This document shows positions 6,904 through 15,124 of a DNA stretch of 19,720 bases, piece by piece. The DNA is from Rhodospirillaceae bacterium (lineage in GTDB: Bacteria > Pseudomonadota > Alphaproteobacteria > MPNO01 > UBA2964). The notes beneath the pieces are model-generated. The model ran no database searches and had not been told where the DNA came from. It was given only the letters and a program-made list of their open reading frames with translations. Position 1 is the first letter of the stretch, and each line of letters opens with the position of its first letter. Position numbers and translations under genes: made by a program. The stretch spans positions 1-19,720 of the forward strand of contig PBOV01000133.1 in assembly GCA_002724505.1 (NCBI GenBank), in the 5' to 3' direction.

Positions 6904-7893
6904 ATGAAATTTCGGAAAATTGGGCAAACCGATTTGAACGCTTCCGTTATTGGCGCAGGTGGTTATCCATTTGGTCCACCTCTACTAAATGAAAAGCAAG
7001 CAGACAGTGTAATCAAAAAAGCCTACGAGATGGGCATTAATTTTTTTGATACCTCGGACGTATATGGCCAAGGTTATAGTGAAGTGTTTTTAGGTAATGC
7101 GACGCAAGGATTCAGGGAAAATATCATTTTATCTTCCAAATTTAATTTAAGAGATCTTAATGGCATGTCTCCTCGCCGGAGGATTTTTGATAGATGTGAG
7201 GATGCACTCTTCAAATTAAAGACTGATTACCTTGATCTTTTTCAGGTACATTTTTCTACTCCAGAAATCCCACATGCAGAGCTGTTGGGTCCACTAAATG
7301 ATCTTGTCACTGAAGGTAAGGTACGTTATTTAGGCAATTGCAACACTTATTCATGGAGATGGTTGGAAGAACTTCAATGTTCCCATATTAATGACTACGC
7401 TGAATTTGAATCTACGCAAAATCATTACAGTTTACTCTACCGTTATCCTGAACTTGAGCTGATCCCGTTTTGTAAAGAACATGGGAAATCCCTGCTTGCC
7501 TATTTTCCGCTTGGCGGCGGTTGGTTGACTGGGATTTACCGACCAGGGAAGTCATACCCTCTCGGAAGCAGGGCTTCCAAAGTACCAACGGGAATTGTGA
7601 CGAGAATGCGTTCAGAAAGAGTCGATCGATTAGTGCCGATTCTAGAACGTTTCGCTGCAGAACGTGGGCATACATTGAGTGAATTGGCTTTGTCGTGGGT
7701 TCTGTCGCACAATGAAATTGCCGTTGCCCTTACAGGATTTGACAGACCGGAGCATGTTGAATTGAATCTAAAATCAATTGAATGGACATTATCTGAGGAT
7801 GAGATAAATGAATTAGACAGGCTTACTTCGTGGTGGGATGGCGATAATGCCATAATTGATAGTTCAGATCCCACACCTCGGCTAAAAGGGTAA
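6904..7893 (+). CDS. Aldo/keto reductase
   Basis: 329 residues, a complete (beta/alpha)8 NADPH-dependent oxidoreductase. The catalytic tetrad is visible: D49 and Y54 in FFDTSDVYGQGYSE, K79 in LSSKFN, and H116 in DLFQVHFSTPE. LGNCNTYSWRW and the late SELALSWVLSHNEIAVALTGFDRPEHV correspond to the cofactor-binding region. The family reduces aldehydes, ketones or sugars; the substrate is not evident. It starts 1 nt after the EutA-like stop and is followed after 5 nt by the phosphatase. A link to aldehyde formed by an ethanolamine-lyase-type enzyme is tempting but purely inferred. Confidence 0.92.
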   Translation: MKFRKIGQTDLNASVIGAGGYPFGPPLLNEKQADSVIKKAYEMGINFFDTSDVYGQGYSEVFLGNATQGFRENIILSSKFNLRDLNGMSPRRRIFDRCEDALFKLKTDYLDLFQVHFSTPEIPHAELLGPLNDLVTEGKVRYLGNCNTYSWRWLEELQCSHINDYAEFESTQNHYSLLYRYPELELIPFCKEHGKSLLAYFPLGGGWLTGIYRPGKSYPLGSRASKVPTGIVTRMRSERVDRLVPILERFAAERGHTLSELALSWVLSHNEIAVALTGFDRPEHVELNLKSIEWTLSEDEINELDRLTSWWDGDNAIIDSSDPTPRLKG

Positions 7894-7898
7894 TAGAT

Positions 7899-8519
7899 AT
7901 GCCAGAGTGGTACTTCGTAAGGCATGGTGAGACAAAGTGGAACGCGGAGCGTCGTGTCCAAGGCCATACCGATATTCCCCTGCACGATAGAGGTAGGCAG
8001 TCATTGCAATATACAGCCAAACGACTCGCTTCAATAAACTTTGATTTCGTTTACTCAAGTGATTTAGTACGTGCGACAGAAACAGCTGAGCTTATTTTAA
8101 AAGCAAACCAATTGAATCGACCAGAGATTAATATCGATCCAACCTTGCGGGAGGTATCATTCGGTGATTTTGAAGGAATGACATGGGAAGAAATGTCGTC
8201 GACAGTGGATGGTTTGCGGTTGCATCAAGATATGCGAAACCTTGATTACGCTCCACCTGGTGGAGAGTCATACAGAGATTTGCTGAATAGGCTGGCTAAA
8301 TTCGCTCTTTTACTTGAGACGAATCATGTTCGTGACAACGTGCTAATTGTTGGTCATGGTGCCGCATTACGAGCATTAGTTGTTAAATTGCTAGGGTTAA
8401 CTGACGATGCTTATTGGTCTCTCACTGGTTTGGGATCAGGTAGTATTACTCGTGTCAGTAACAGGCGATCAGGGAACGTATTGCTAAGCTGGAACGACAT
8501 AGGGCATTTTCCTACTTAA
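7899..8519 (+). CDS. Histidine phosphatase family protein (phosphoglycerate mutase-like)
   Basis: 206 residues. The N-terminal YFVRHGETKWN motif gives phosphohistidine H9 and R8. YSSDLVRATETA contains the second Arg (R58), LREVSFGDFEGMTWEE provides acidic E85, and VGHGAALRAL provides H153. This full set supports an active phosphatase. LREV-FGDFEG-TWEE is common in alpha-ribazole phosphatase (CobC) and related PhoE/GpmB enzymes, so a cobalamin role is possible next to a reactivase of a B12 enzyme, but I would not assign it. An AAAGGG site lies about 9 nt before the ATG. It is the last gene of the eutA-AKR cluster unless the mini-gene downstream is included. A second paralogue is encoded at 14501-15124. 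Confidence 0.9.
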   Translation: MPEWYFVRHGETKWNAERRVQGHTDIPLHDRGRQSLQYTAKRLASINFDFVYSSDLVRATETAELILKANQLNRPEINIDPTLREVSFGDFEGMTWEEMSSTVDGLRLHQDMRNLDYAPPGGESYRDLLNRLAKFALLLETNHVRDNVLIVGHGAALRALVVKLLGLTDDAYWSLTGLGSGSITRVSNRRSGNVLLSWNDIGHFPT

Positions 8520-8571
8520 TCAGATTGAGCTTAACTGATATACTCAACTTATTAAATTGAAGGTAAGAACA

Positions 8572-8706
8572 TTGCCACGTATTAAAAAAGAAAAAAAGCA
8601 AAAACCTGCTGAAACTACTGAACAGTTTGTCGAACGAGTGAATAAACAAGACGAAGTTCGGAACGGTAAGCGAATAAGGTTTGGATTTACCAAGCGCGCT
8701 CGTTAA
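8572..8706 (+). CDS. Small basic protein, 44 residues, unknown
   Basis: A short frame opens with TTG 8572 and ends at TAA 8706, filling the gap between the phosphatase and the amidase. The product is highly charged: it begins MPRIKKEKKQKPAETTEQF and ends GKRIRFGFTKRAR, with a clear excess of Lys and Arg. GAAGGTAAG lies 4-12 nt before the TTG. The amidase ATG (8709) begins 2 nt after the stop and has no ribosome binding site of its own, as expected if it is translated by coupling to this frame. TATACT at 8539-8544 could be a -10 box. No family recognised. A basic tail of this kind fits RNA or ribosome binding, but that is speculation. Non-coding spacer is the alternative. Confidence 0.55.
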   Translation: MPRIKKEKKQKPAETTEQFVERVNKQDEVRNGKRIRFGFTKRAR

Positions 8707-8708
8707 GC

Positions 8709-10058
8709 ATGTCACAGCCTTACCAGCTTAGTTTAACTGAGGCAGTCAATGAAATTGCAGCTCGGCGACTCTCTTCTTTGGAGCTAGTGCAGTCGTTGCA
8801 TGAGCGCATTGAACAGACTGAGCCTCGTTTGCAAGCCTGGGCGACCTTACTGGTTGAGGAGTCATTAGCGTTGGCGACCCAATCAGATCAAAAATCTTCT
8901 AACCGAGGGGTATTGGAAGGTGTCCCCTATGGAGCAAAAGATATATTTGATACCTCTGGAGTGGTAACTGCAGCCGGCTCTCGCATATTTGCGAATCGCA
9001 TTCCTGATGAAGACGCATCTTGTATAAGGATCGCTAAGCAAGCAGGCGCCATTTTATTAGGGAAAACGCACACTACTGAGTTTGCTGATGGGGACCCCGC
9101 TCCATCCTTTAATCCATGGAATTTAGATCATACACCTGGTGGTTCTAGTACTGGATCTGGTGTTGCTGTCGCAGCTCGTATGGTGCCATGGGCATTTGGA
9201 ACTCAAACAGTGGGTTCAGTTCTTAGACCAGCTGCTTATAATGGTATTATTGGCTTTAAACCTACATTCGGAAGAATCTCTCGGATAGGCGTAATTCCGA
9301 TGGCTAACTCATTTGATCATGTAGGGTTTTTAGCACGTACAGTTGATGATATGGCACTCTTACTAAAGACCTTTGCTGGATATGATTCCAACGATCCCTA
9401 TTCCCATAATGTTCCTGTAGATGATTACGTGGAGGGATTAACTAAATTTCACCAATCGCCCAAGATAGGTCTTATCAGGGGATGGTTTTTTGAGGAAGCT
9501 GACGCTGCAACACGGCTAATGCTTGAAGAAACGGCCCAAAAATTTGCGAAAGCTGGTGCCTTCATTGAAGAGGTGGATTTAGGGGTTGATTTGCCTGCTG
9601 CATATGCTGCGCATCGAATCATGCAAGAGTCTGAAATGGCTGCTTGGCATGCCCAGTATTACCTTGGAAACGAAAGTCTTTACGGGCCAAAAGTAAGCGT
9701 TTATCTTCAAAACGGGTTTTCTCATACAGCTAAGGCTTACGTAGAAGCATCTGAATTTCGATATAAAGTCCAAAGGGCAGCGAGCGATTTGATGAGTAAA
9801 GTTGATGTTCTCTTAATGCCATCAGTTTCCGCACCACCACCTAAAGACAGAACTCAAACAGGAGATACGAGATTTCAGAGTTTATGGAGTTTTACTGGTT
9901 TTCCTAGCATATCTATTCCCATAGGCTTATCGGGAGAGGGCTTGCCTTTAGGAGCACAATTATCATGTGCCCCTTTCAATGAATTGAAATTATTACAAAT
10001 TTCTAAATGGACGGAAGAGATTCTTGGTTTAGAACTAGTACCACCCTTATTGGATTAA
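8709..10058 (+). CDS. Amidase, amidase-signature family
   Basis: 449 residues. The Ser-cisSer-Lys triad is in place: K77 (PYGAKDIFDT), S146 (PGGSSTGSG) and nucleophile S170 (GTQTVGSVLRPAAYNG). Their spacing of 69 and 24 residues equals that of malonamidase E2 (K62/S131/S155). GFKPTFGRIS follows as usual. The glycine normally preceding G-S in the nucleophile loop is Val here, a small deviation. The family hydrolyses amides, from aryl amides to Gln-tRNA (GatA); lack of gatB/gatC nearby and the divergent loop make GatA unlikely. The start ATG lacks a ribosome binding site and lies 2 nt after the mini-gene stop. The 3' end overlaps the convergent ABC gene by 4 nt (10055-10058). Confidence 0.92.
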   Translation: MSQPYQLSLTEAVNEIAARRLSSLELVQSLHERIEQTEPRLQAWATLLVEESLALATQSDQKSSNRGVLEGVPYGAKDIFDTSGVVTAAGSRIFANRIPDEDASCIRIAKQAGAILLGKTHTTEFADGDPAPSFNPWNLDHTPGGSSTGSGVAVAARMVPWAFGTQTVGSVLRPAAYNGIIGFKPTFGRISRIGVIPMANSFDHVGFLARTVDDMALLLKTFAGYDSNDPYSHNVPVDDYVEGLTKFHQSPKIGLIRGWFFEEADAATRLMLEETAQKFAKAGAFIEEVDLGVDLPAAYAAHRIMQESEMAAWHAQYYLGNESLYGPKVSVYLQNGFSHTAKAYVEASEFRYKVQRAASDLMSKVDVLLMPSVSAPPPKDRTQTGDTRFQSLWSFTGFPSISIPIGLSGEGLPLGAQLSCAPFNELKLLQISKWTEEILGLELVPPLLD

Positions 10059-11929
10059 TCTAACTCATCATCTAGTTCGTCAAATTCGTTGCTAGGAGAT
10101 TGATTTTCACCTGCCCCTCTAGCGCTTAGTCTGGCATGTAGTTCGTGTTGTTTTGCGTACAATCCTGCTAAGGCAATTAATTCATCGTGATTGCCTAATT
10201 CGACTATTTCACCCTTATCCATAACTACTATTTGATCTGCATTCCTAATTGTGGACAGACGATGTGCAATTACGACAGCAGTTCGTCCGCTAAGTAAAGT
10301 TTTCATAGCTTGTTGGATTATTTGTTCAGTTTGGGTGTCAACACTAGCAGTAGCCTCATCCAATATTATAATTTGGGGATCGGCTACTAACGCTCGGGCA
10401 AAGCTTATTAATTGCCTTTGTCCTAAGCTCATATTTCCACCCCGCTCTTCCATCATGGCATTGTAGCCATCAGGCAAGCTTAGAATGTGGTCATGTATAC
10501 CTACGGCCTTGGCCGCGTTAAAGACCATCTCATCAGATGCTTCAGGATGGTTGTATCTGATATTTTCCAAGACTGTTCCAGAAAATTGGAAAGGTTCTTG
10601 CAGCACAATACCCATTTGCTGAGCAAGAGATTTCCGTTTGACTGTACGAACGTCAATATTGTCAATTTCAATTGAGCCAGCAGTGACGTCATAGAATCGA
10701 GAAATCAAAGCAGCCATGGTTGTTTTTCCTGCTCCGGTTCGTCCTACAAGTGCAATAGTTTCACCAGGGTTAATTTTCAAATTAATGTTATGTAATACTG
10801 GTTTGCTTTCTTCGTAGGCAAAGGAAACATTTTCATAATTGATGGAACCGACTATTTTAGGCATCTGCTTAGCGTTTTCGGCATCTTTTAGGTCAGGCTC
10901 AACATCTAATAAATCAAAAATACGTGCTCCCGAAGCCATTGCTCGTTGAAGTTGTGTGAATTGCTGAGTTAAGCTTCGAATTGGATCAAAAAAGCGTTGA
11001 ATGTAAAGAGTAAATTGAATTAATTGTCCCGCTCCAAGAGCCCCAGCTAGAACTAATCGTCCACCAAAAATAATAGTAGCCGCCAGTCCAAAAGACATGA
11101 ACATTTCTACCGCAGGCATTAGCGAAGATGAAAGACGTTGAGCGCGTAGATTTGTATCTAAGTGGTACCTATTTACGCTATTGAAAGTAGTGAGGTTCTT
11201 AGTTTGCCGGTTCATACTTTGGACAATGCGAACACCGTCCAAGTTTTCTGCTAAAGATGCATTAACATTTGAGATCGCTATTCTTACCCGAAGGAATGCC
11301 GGCCTTGCATGGTTTTGCCATACCCATATAACCCAAATTAATAAAGGCAATGTTACAAATGACCAAAGTGACAATGTCCAATTTGTGGAAACCATTACGG
11401 CGATAATTCCAATTAGGCTTAAAAGATCAGCAATACTCAATACAATAATGTCTAAAAATTCTTGTAGCTGATAGACGTCATTTTGCGCCCGTGACATTAC
11501 TGATCCAACTTTGTTTTTATTGTGGAACGACATTGGTAGACGCTGAAGATGAGTAAATAAATCCGTTCTAAGATCGAAGATAATTCGCTGGCTTATTCGT
11601 GCCAAAATAATTTGATGGCTGTAGTTTGAGATGTAATGGACTATGAGGACAAATCCAAAAATTATTACTAAATTATTTAAGCCATTAATATCTTTTGTCT
11701 CGATATATCTATCTATTCCAATTGCAACTATCGCAGGTATTGCAACTGTAGCTAAGGTATAGATGATCACTCCAATCAAACTCAGAGCTACGCCTAATTT
11801 GTATGGTGCTAAGTATTTTAACAAGCGTAAGACTACTCGCTGGTCGTATAGCCTGGCTCCTTCCTCGTCGATATCGCCTTTTTGCGCTCGCATTAGAAAA
11901 TTCCCGCCGCCACTAGAGTTCATCATCAT
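10055..11929 (-). CDS. ABC exporter half-transporter (TMD-NBD), catalytic-site subunit
   Basis: 624 residues: six-helix transmembrane domain (about 40-330) and nucleotide-binding domain (about 360-600). Walker A is GRTGAGKTT (396-404), Q-loop LQEPFQFSGT, Walker B IIILDEATASVD with D524 and catalytic E525, and H-loop AHRLST with H556. The ABC signature is MSLGQ (500-504) instead of LSGGQ. Together with the partner gene this makes a type IV (MsbA/LmrCD/TM287-288-like) heterodimeric exporter with one complete and one degenerate ATP site. Its ATG overlaps the stop of the upstream ABC gene by 4 nt (ATGA), indicating translational coupling. The N-terminus carries a short soluble extension, and the C-terminus an acidic tail (NEFDELDDELD). 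Substrate is not predictable: drugs, lipids or peptides. Confidence 0.95.
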   Translation of the reverse strand: MMMNSSGGGNFLMRAQKGDIDEEGARLYDQRVVLRLLKYLAPYKLGVALSLIGVIIYTLATVAIPAIVAIGIDRYIETKDINGLNNLVIIFGFVLIVHYISNYSHQIILARISQRIIFDLRTDLFTHLQRLPMSFHNKNKVGSVMSRAQNDVYQLQEFLDIIVLSIADLLSLIGIIAVMVSTNWTLSLWSFVTLPLLIWVIWVWQNHARPAFLRVRIAISNVNASLAENLDGVRIVQSMNRQTKNLTTFNSVNRYHLDTNLRAQRLSSSLMPAVEMFMSFGLAATIIFGGRLVLAGALGAGQLIQFTLYIQRFFDPIRSLTQQFTQLQRAMASGARIFDLLDVEPDLKDAENAKQMPKIVGSINYENVSFAYEESKPVLHNINLKINPGETIALVGRTGAGKTTMAALISRFYDVTAGSIEIDNIDVRTVKRKSLAQQMGIVLQEPFQFSGTVLENIRYNHPEASDEMVFNAAKAVGIHDHILSLPDGYNAMMEERGGNMSLGQRQLISFARALVADPQIIILDEATASVDTQTEQIIQQAMKTLLSGRTAVVIAHRLSTIRNADQIVVMDKGEIVELGNHDELIALAGLYAKQHELHARLSARGAGENQSPSNEFDELDDELD

Positions 11930-13710
11930 AAGGCTTTGCCTGAATTGCTAATGCTTGCTGTGGTAGCAGAAATGCCATTTAAGCTTGTTGCATATTGAAG
12001 TTCAGTCACTTGAGTGAACAATCCACCTGCTCTAATCAGGTCGTCTGGTTTTCCGATCTCTGCGATTTCTCCATCTTGCATGACTGCAACAATCTCTGCA
12101 TTTTGAATGGAAGACAATCGATGGGCGATTATAAAAGTAGTCCTGCCTTTAATGGCTGCCGATAACGCAGCTTGAATTCTTGACTCGGTTCCTGCATCAA
12201 CGCTTGAAGTAGAATCGTCCAATATAAGTATGGCAGGATTCATAGCTAATGTTCTTGCAATGGACAATCGTTGCCTTTGCCCGCCTGAAAGAGACACTCC
12301 GCGTTCCCCCACTACTGTTTCGTAGCCTTCTGGAAGCGCAATGATTTCATCATGTATCTGCGCAGTTTTTGCTGCTTCAACGATTTGTTCCATACTTGGA
12401 TTTACACAGCCATACGCAATGTTTTCGGCCACAGTTGCGCTAAATAAGAATACATCTTGTTGAACTATGCCAATCGTATAGCGTAATGAAGATAAACTAG
12501 CTTCACGTATATCAATACCATCAATCAAGATCGCACCTTGATCAACGTCATAAAATCGAGAGAGCAAACTCATGAGCGTAGTTTTCCCTGAGCCAGGAGC
12601 ACCCATAAGTGCGATTATTTGTCCTTCAGGTACAGAAAGACTGATATTTCGGACGGCATCAGCATTTCCGTAAGAAAATGTTACATTGTCAAATTTGACA
12701 GAGCCTTTGATATTTTTTAAATCAATGGGGTGTTGTTTTTCACTGACAGGCGATTTGGCATCTAGGATGTCAAAAAGTCTTTGCCCTGCCGAGGAGGCTC
12801 GCGCGAAAGTGTTTACTAAGAAGCCTACCATTCTCATCGGTTGTACTAAAAGGCTGGTGTATAGAATGAATTCTGCTAGAGCTCCAATTGTCAACCTCTC
12901 ATCAATAACTGCTCTTCCACCGAACCAAAGGATTACACCTGAGGATGCCCAGAAGATAATTTGCATTAGTGCACTATTAGATGATTGCGCTTTTCGTGCA
13001 GTATAGGTTGTTGCATAGACAGCTTCATTTTGGTCATCGAATTTCTCTTCTTCGTGATCCTCAGCTCCGAAGGCCTTGACTACTCGTTGCCCTGCTAAAT
13101 TTTCTTGTAATACGGTTGTTAGGTGCCCCATCTCAATTTGCGCTTGGAGCCACATTTTCCTCATTCGAGTGCTCGCATAAATTGCGCGTATGGCTATGAG
13201 AGGGACGAATGAAAGGCTAATGAGTGCTAGTTCAATATCGGTGAGGAACATCATCACTGCAGATCCAATAACGAGCATAGTAATTTGACCTGATCGAACT
13301 AAGCCCATGCTTACAAACATTCGCATCATTTCAACATCAATTGTGGATTTTGACATCAAGTTACCAGTATGTTCATGGTCATGATAAGAAAAACTTAAAT
13401 GTTGTAATTTGTCATAAAGCATATTTCGGATCCTGTAGGAAACATGCTGTGATACAGATTCAGCTAGATACAGATTGGCGTAATTGAATACGCCTCGCAA
13501 AGCTACTACTCCAATGATAACGAACCCCAAGTAGATTAGGAGTCTCTGACTGTTATCTCCACTGATGGCATGATCTATAGAAACGCCTATGAGACGAGGA
13601 ATTGATAAAAAAAGAATTGTGGCAATAATTAAAGAAACCCACGCCCCTGCCATGCGAGATCTTTCGAGGGCGGCAATCTTCGTGATTCGCCAAAGGATAT
13701 TCATGTGCAC
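11926..13710 (-). CDS. ABC exporter half-transporter (TMD-NBD), degenerate Walker B subunit
   Basis: 594 residues with the same TMD-NBD layout. Walker A is GAPGSGKTT (370-378), Q-loop VQQDVFLFSAT, signature LSGGQ (474-478, canonical), and H-loop AHRLSS with H530. Walker B reads LILDDSTSSVD: position 499 is Asp instead of the catalytic Glu. The substitution sits in the same composite ATP site as the altered MSLGQ signature of the partner, the pattern seen in asymmetric heterodimeric exporters. First gene of a two-gene minus-strand operon. ATG 13710 (MHMNILWR) and ATG 13704 are both possible starts; neither has a strong ribosome binding site. It is divergent from rimI across 146 bp. Confidence 0.95.
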   Translation of the reverse strand: MHMNILWRITKIAALERSRMAGAWVSLIIATILFLSIPRLIGVSIDHAISGDNSQRLLIYLGFVIIGVVALRGVFNYANLYLAESVSQHVSYRIRNMLYDKLQHLSFSYHDHEHTGNLMSKSTIDVEMMRMFVSMGLVRSGQITMLVIGSAVMMFLTDIELALISLSFVPLIAIRAIYASTRMRKMWLQAQIEMGHLTTVLQENLAGQRVVKAFGAEDHEEEKFDDQNEAVYATTYTARKAQSSNSALMQIIFWASSGVILWFGGRAVIDERLTIGALAEFILYTSLLVQPMRMVGFLVNTFARASSAGQRLFDILDAKSPVSEKQHPIDLKNIKGSVKFDNVTFSYGNADAVRNISLSVPEGQIIALMGAPGSGKTTLMSLLSRFYDVDQGAILIDGIDIREASLSSLRYTIGIVQQDVFLFSATVAENIAYGCVNPSMEQIVEAAKTAQIHDEIIALPEGYETVVGERGVSLSGGQRQRLSIARTLAMNPAILILDDSTSSVDAGTESRIQAALSAAIKGRTTFIIAHRLSSIQNAEIVAVMQDGEIAEIGKPDDLIRAGGLFTQVTELQYATSLNGISATTASISNSGKAL

Positions 13711-13820
13711 CCACGATACCTAGCCGAAATTTCATTCCTGTAACTTAGTCAGAATGTTGATTCTTAAATAATAGATCATTATGCCGGGTATTGGAATCGG
13801 TCTATGCAAACAATAATATT

Positions 13821-13848
13821 TTGAGTCAGCTTGGACTATCGTTATAGA
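13821..13848 (+). promoter_or_regulatory. Possible promoter giving a leaderless rimI transcript
   Basis: TTGAGT (13821-13826) and TATAGA (13843-13848) are 16 nt apart. The rimI ATG begins at 13857, only 8 nt after the -10 element, where transcription would normally start. There is no Shine-Dalgarno sequence in front of this ATG, which fits a leaderless mRNA. Inferred from spacing only. Confidence 0.4.
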
Positions 13849-13856
13849 CTAGTGCC

Positions 13857-14504
13857 ATGACACGAGTGCGCACAACGACTAATGAATTAGCCTTTCCGTT
13901 CTCTTTACGCCCAATGGTTAAAGATGATATTGACCAGGTCTCAACTATCGAACGCGAATCTTTTCCTACGCTTTGGCCTCCAACATCCTATAGGAAAGAA
14001 ATTACAAATAAGATTGCTGAGTACATAGTTTGCGTGTGTGACCATGAGTATCTTACTGTCACAAAACAATCAAATGGTTGGCGTAGGTGGCTTCGCAAAA
14101 AAGGGACGTTGGTTACCGTAAAAAAACGTTTAGTTGCAGGCTTTCTGGGTGTTTGGTATATGGGAGGTGAGGCACATATAGTTACAGTAGCTGTCAAAGG
14201 AGAATTCAGACGTAGAGGAATTGGAGAGTTACTGCTTATTGGTTCTTTGGAACTTGCGACAGCAAGAGATGCTCAGGTACTAACTTTGGAAGCCAGAGAA
14301 TCGAATAACATAGCAAAAGCTTTATATGCAAAGTATGGATTTTTGGAAGCGGGATTACGAAAGCGTTACTATTCAGACAACCATGAAGATGCAGTGATCA
14401 TGACGACTCCGGATATAAAAACATCTGGATTCCAACAGTTTATTTCAAAGAAAAAGAAAGAGTTTGATCTCAGATATGGTACAAATAGTCGGGAATATTT
14501 ATGA
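13857..14504 (+). CDS. rimI: RimI-type N-acetyltransferase (GNAT)
   Basis: 215 residues of the GNAT fold. FSLRPMVKDDIDQVSTIERESFP is the usual RimI opening. AHIVTVAVKGEFRRRGIGELLL carries the acetyl-CoA pyrophosphate loop RRRGIG (118-123). LEARESNNIAKALYAKYGF and RKRYYSDNHEDAVIM are RimI signatures. In characterised bacteria RimI acetylates the N-terminal Ala of ribosomal protein S18. The protein is longer than E. coli RimI (about 148 residues): it has an inserted basic loop around residues 63-92 (WRRWLRKKG) and a Lys-rich C-terminal tail. First gene of an overlapping operon: its TGA overlaps the ATG of the next gene by 4 nt. No tsaB/tsaD neighbours are seen, unlike in many genomes. Confidence 0.85.
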   Translation: MTRVRTTTNELAFPFSLRPMVKDDIDQVSTIERESFPTLWPPTSYRKEITNKIAEYIVCVCDHEYLTVTKQSNGWRRWLRKKGTLVTVKKRLVAGFLGVWYMGGEAHIVTVAVKGEFRRRGIGELLLIGSLELATARDAQVLTLEARESNNIAKALYAKYGFLEAGLRKRYYSDNHEDAVIMTTPDIKTSGFQQFISKKKKEFDLRYGTNSREYL

Positions 14505-15124
14505 ATGAAACACGATTAATACTGATTCGACATGGCCAGACGGCATGGAATGCACAAGGCCGTGTTCAGGGCGGAGGAAGTTTAGACGCATTGGGTAAGG
14601 AGCAAGCGCAGAAGCTTGCTGCACGTTTAGTTACTGAGCCAATTAGTCATATATATTCAAGCCCAGCTTTAAGGGCAAAGCAAACTGCGAGAGCCACTGC
14701 TAATGTACTAGGTTTAAATATTCATCAAAGTAGTTTGTTAAAGGATTTAGATTACGGCCGCTTTGCTGGCGCGTTCATACAGGACGTACAAAAGGAAGCA
14801 CCGGGCTTATTTGAACAATGGCGTGATTCGCCCGAGACAGTAACATTTGAGAATGGTGAAAACCTAGGTAATTTACGCCGTCGGATAAATAAATTCATCG
14901 CAAATATAAATAAATTTCATCCGGGAGGAACAATTTTAGCTGCAACTCACGATTCTCCAATAAGAATCGCTGCTTCTATAGCTTTAGGGTTACCGGATTC
15001 TGAGCATAAGCAAGATTACTTAAAGGCACCTTTAGCTTCGGTCACCTCCATTCTGATAAAAGCAGATTCTGCAGTATTGGAAATATTTAGGGATACCGCG
15101 CATTTACAGGGAATCAATGCCTAA
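14501..15124 (+). CDS. Histidine phosphatase family protein (second paralogue)
   Basis: 207 residues. LILIRHGQTAWNAQGRVQG carries R10 and phosphohistidine H11. YSSPALRAKQTA carries R58, and ILAATHDSPIRIAAS supplies H150, where HD replaces the more common HG. The acidic residue motif reads LKDLDYGRFAG, with Asp82 roughly where many members have Glu. Together these support an active but divergent phosphatase of the PGM/PhoE type; the substrate is unknown. It overlaps rimI by 4 nt and nth by 8 nt, so it belongs to that operon. It is only moderately similar to the paralogue at 7899-8519. Confidence 0.88.
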   Translation: MNETRLILIRHGQTAWNAQGRVQGGGSLDALGKEQAQKLAARLVTEPISHIYSSPALRAKQTARATANVLGLNIHQSSLLKDLDYGRFAGAFIQDVQKEAPGLFEQWRDSPETVTFENGENLGNLRRRINKFIANINKFHPGGTILAATHDSPIRIAASIALGLPDSEHKQDYLKAPLASVTSILIKADSAVLEIFRDTAHLQGINA

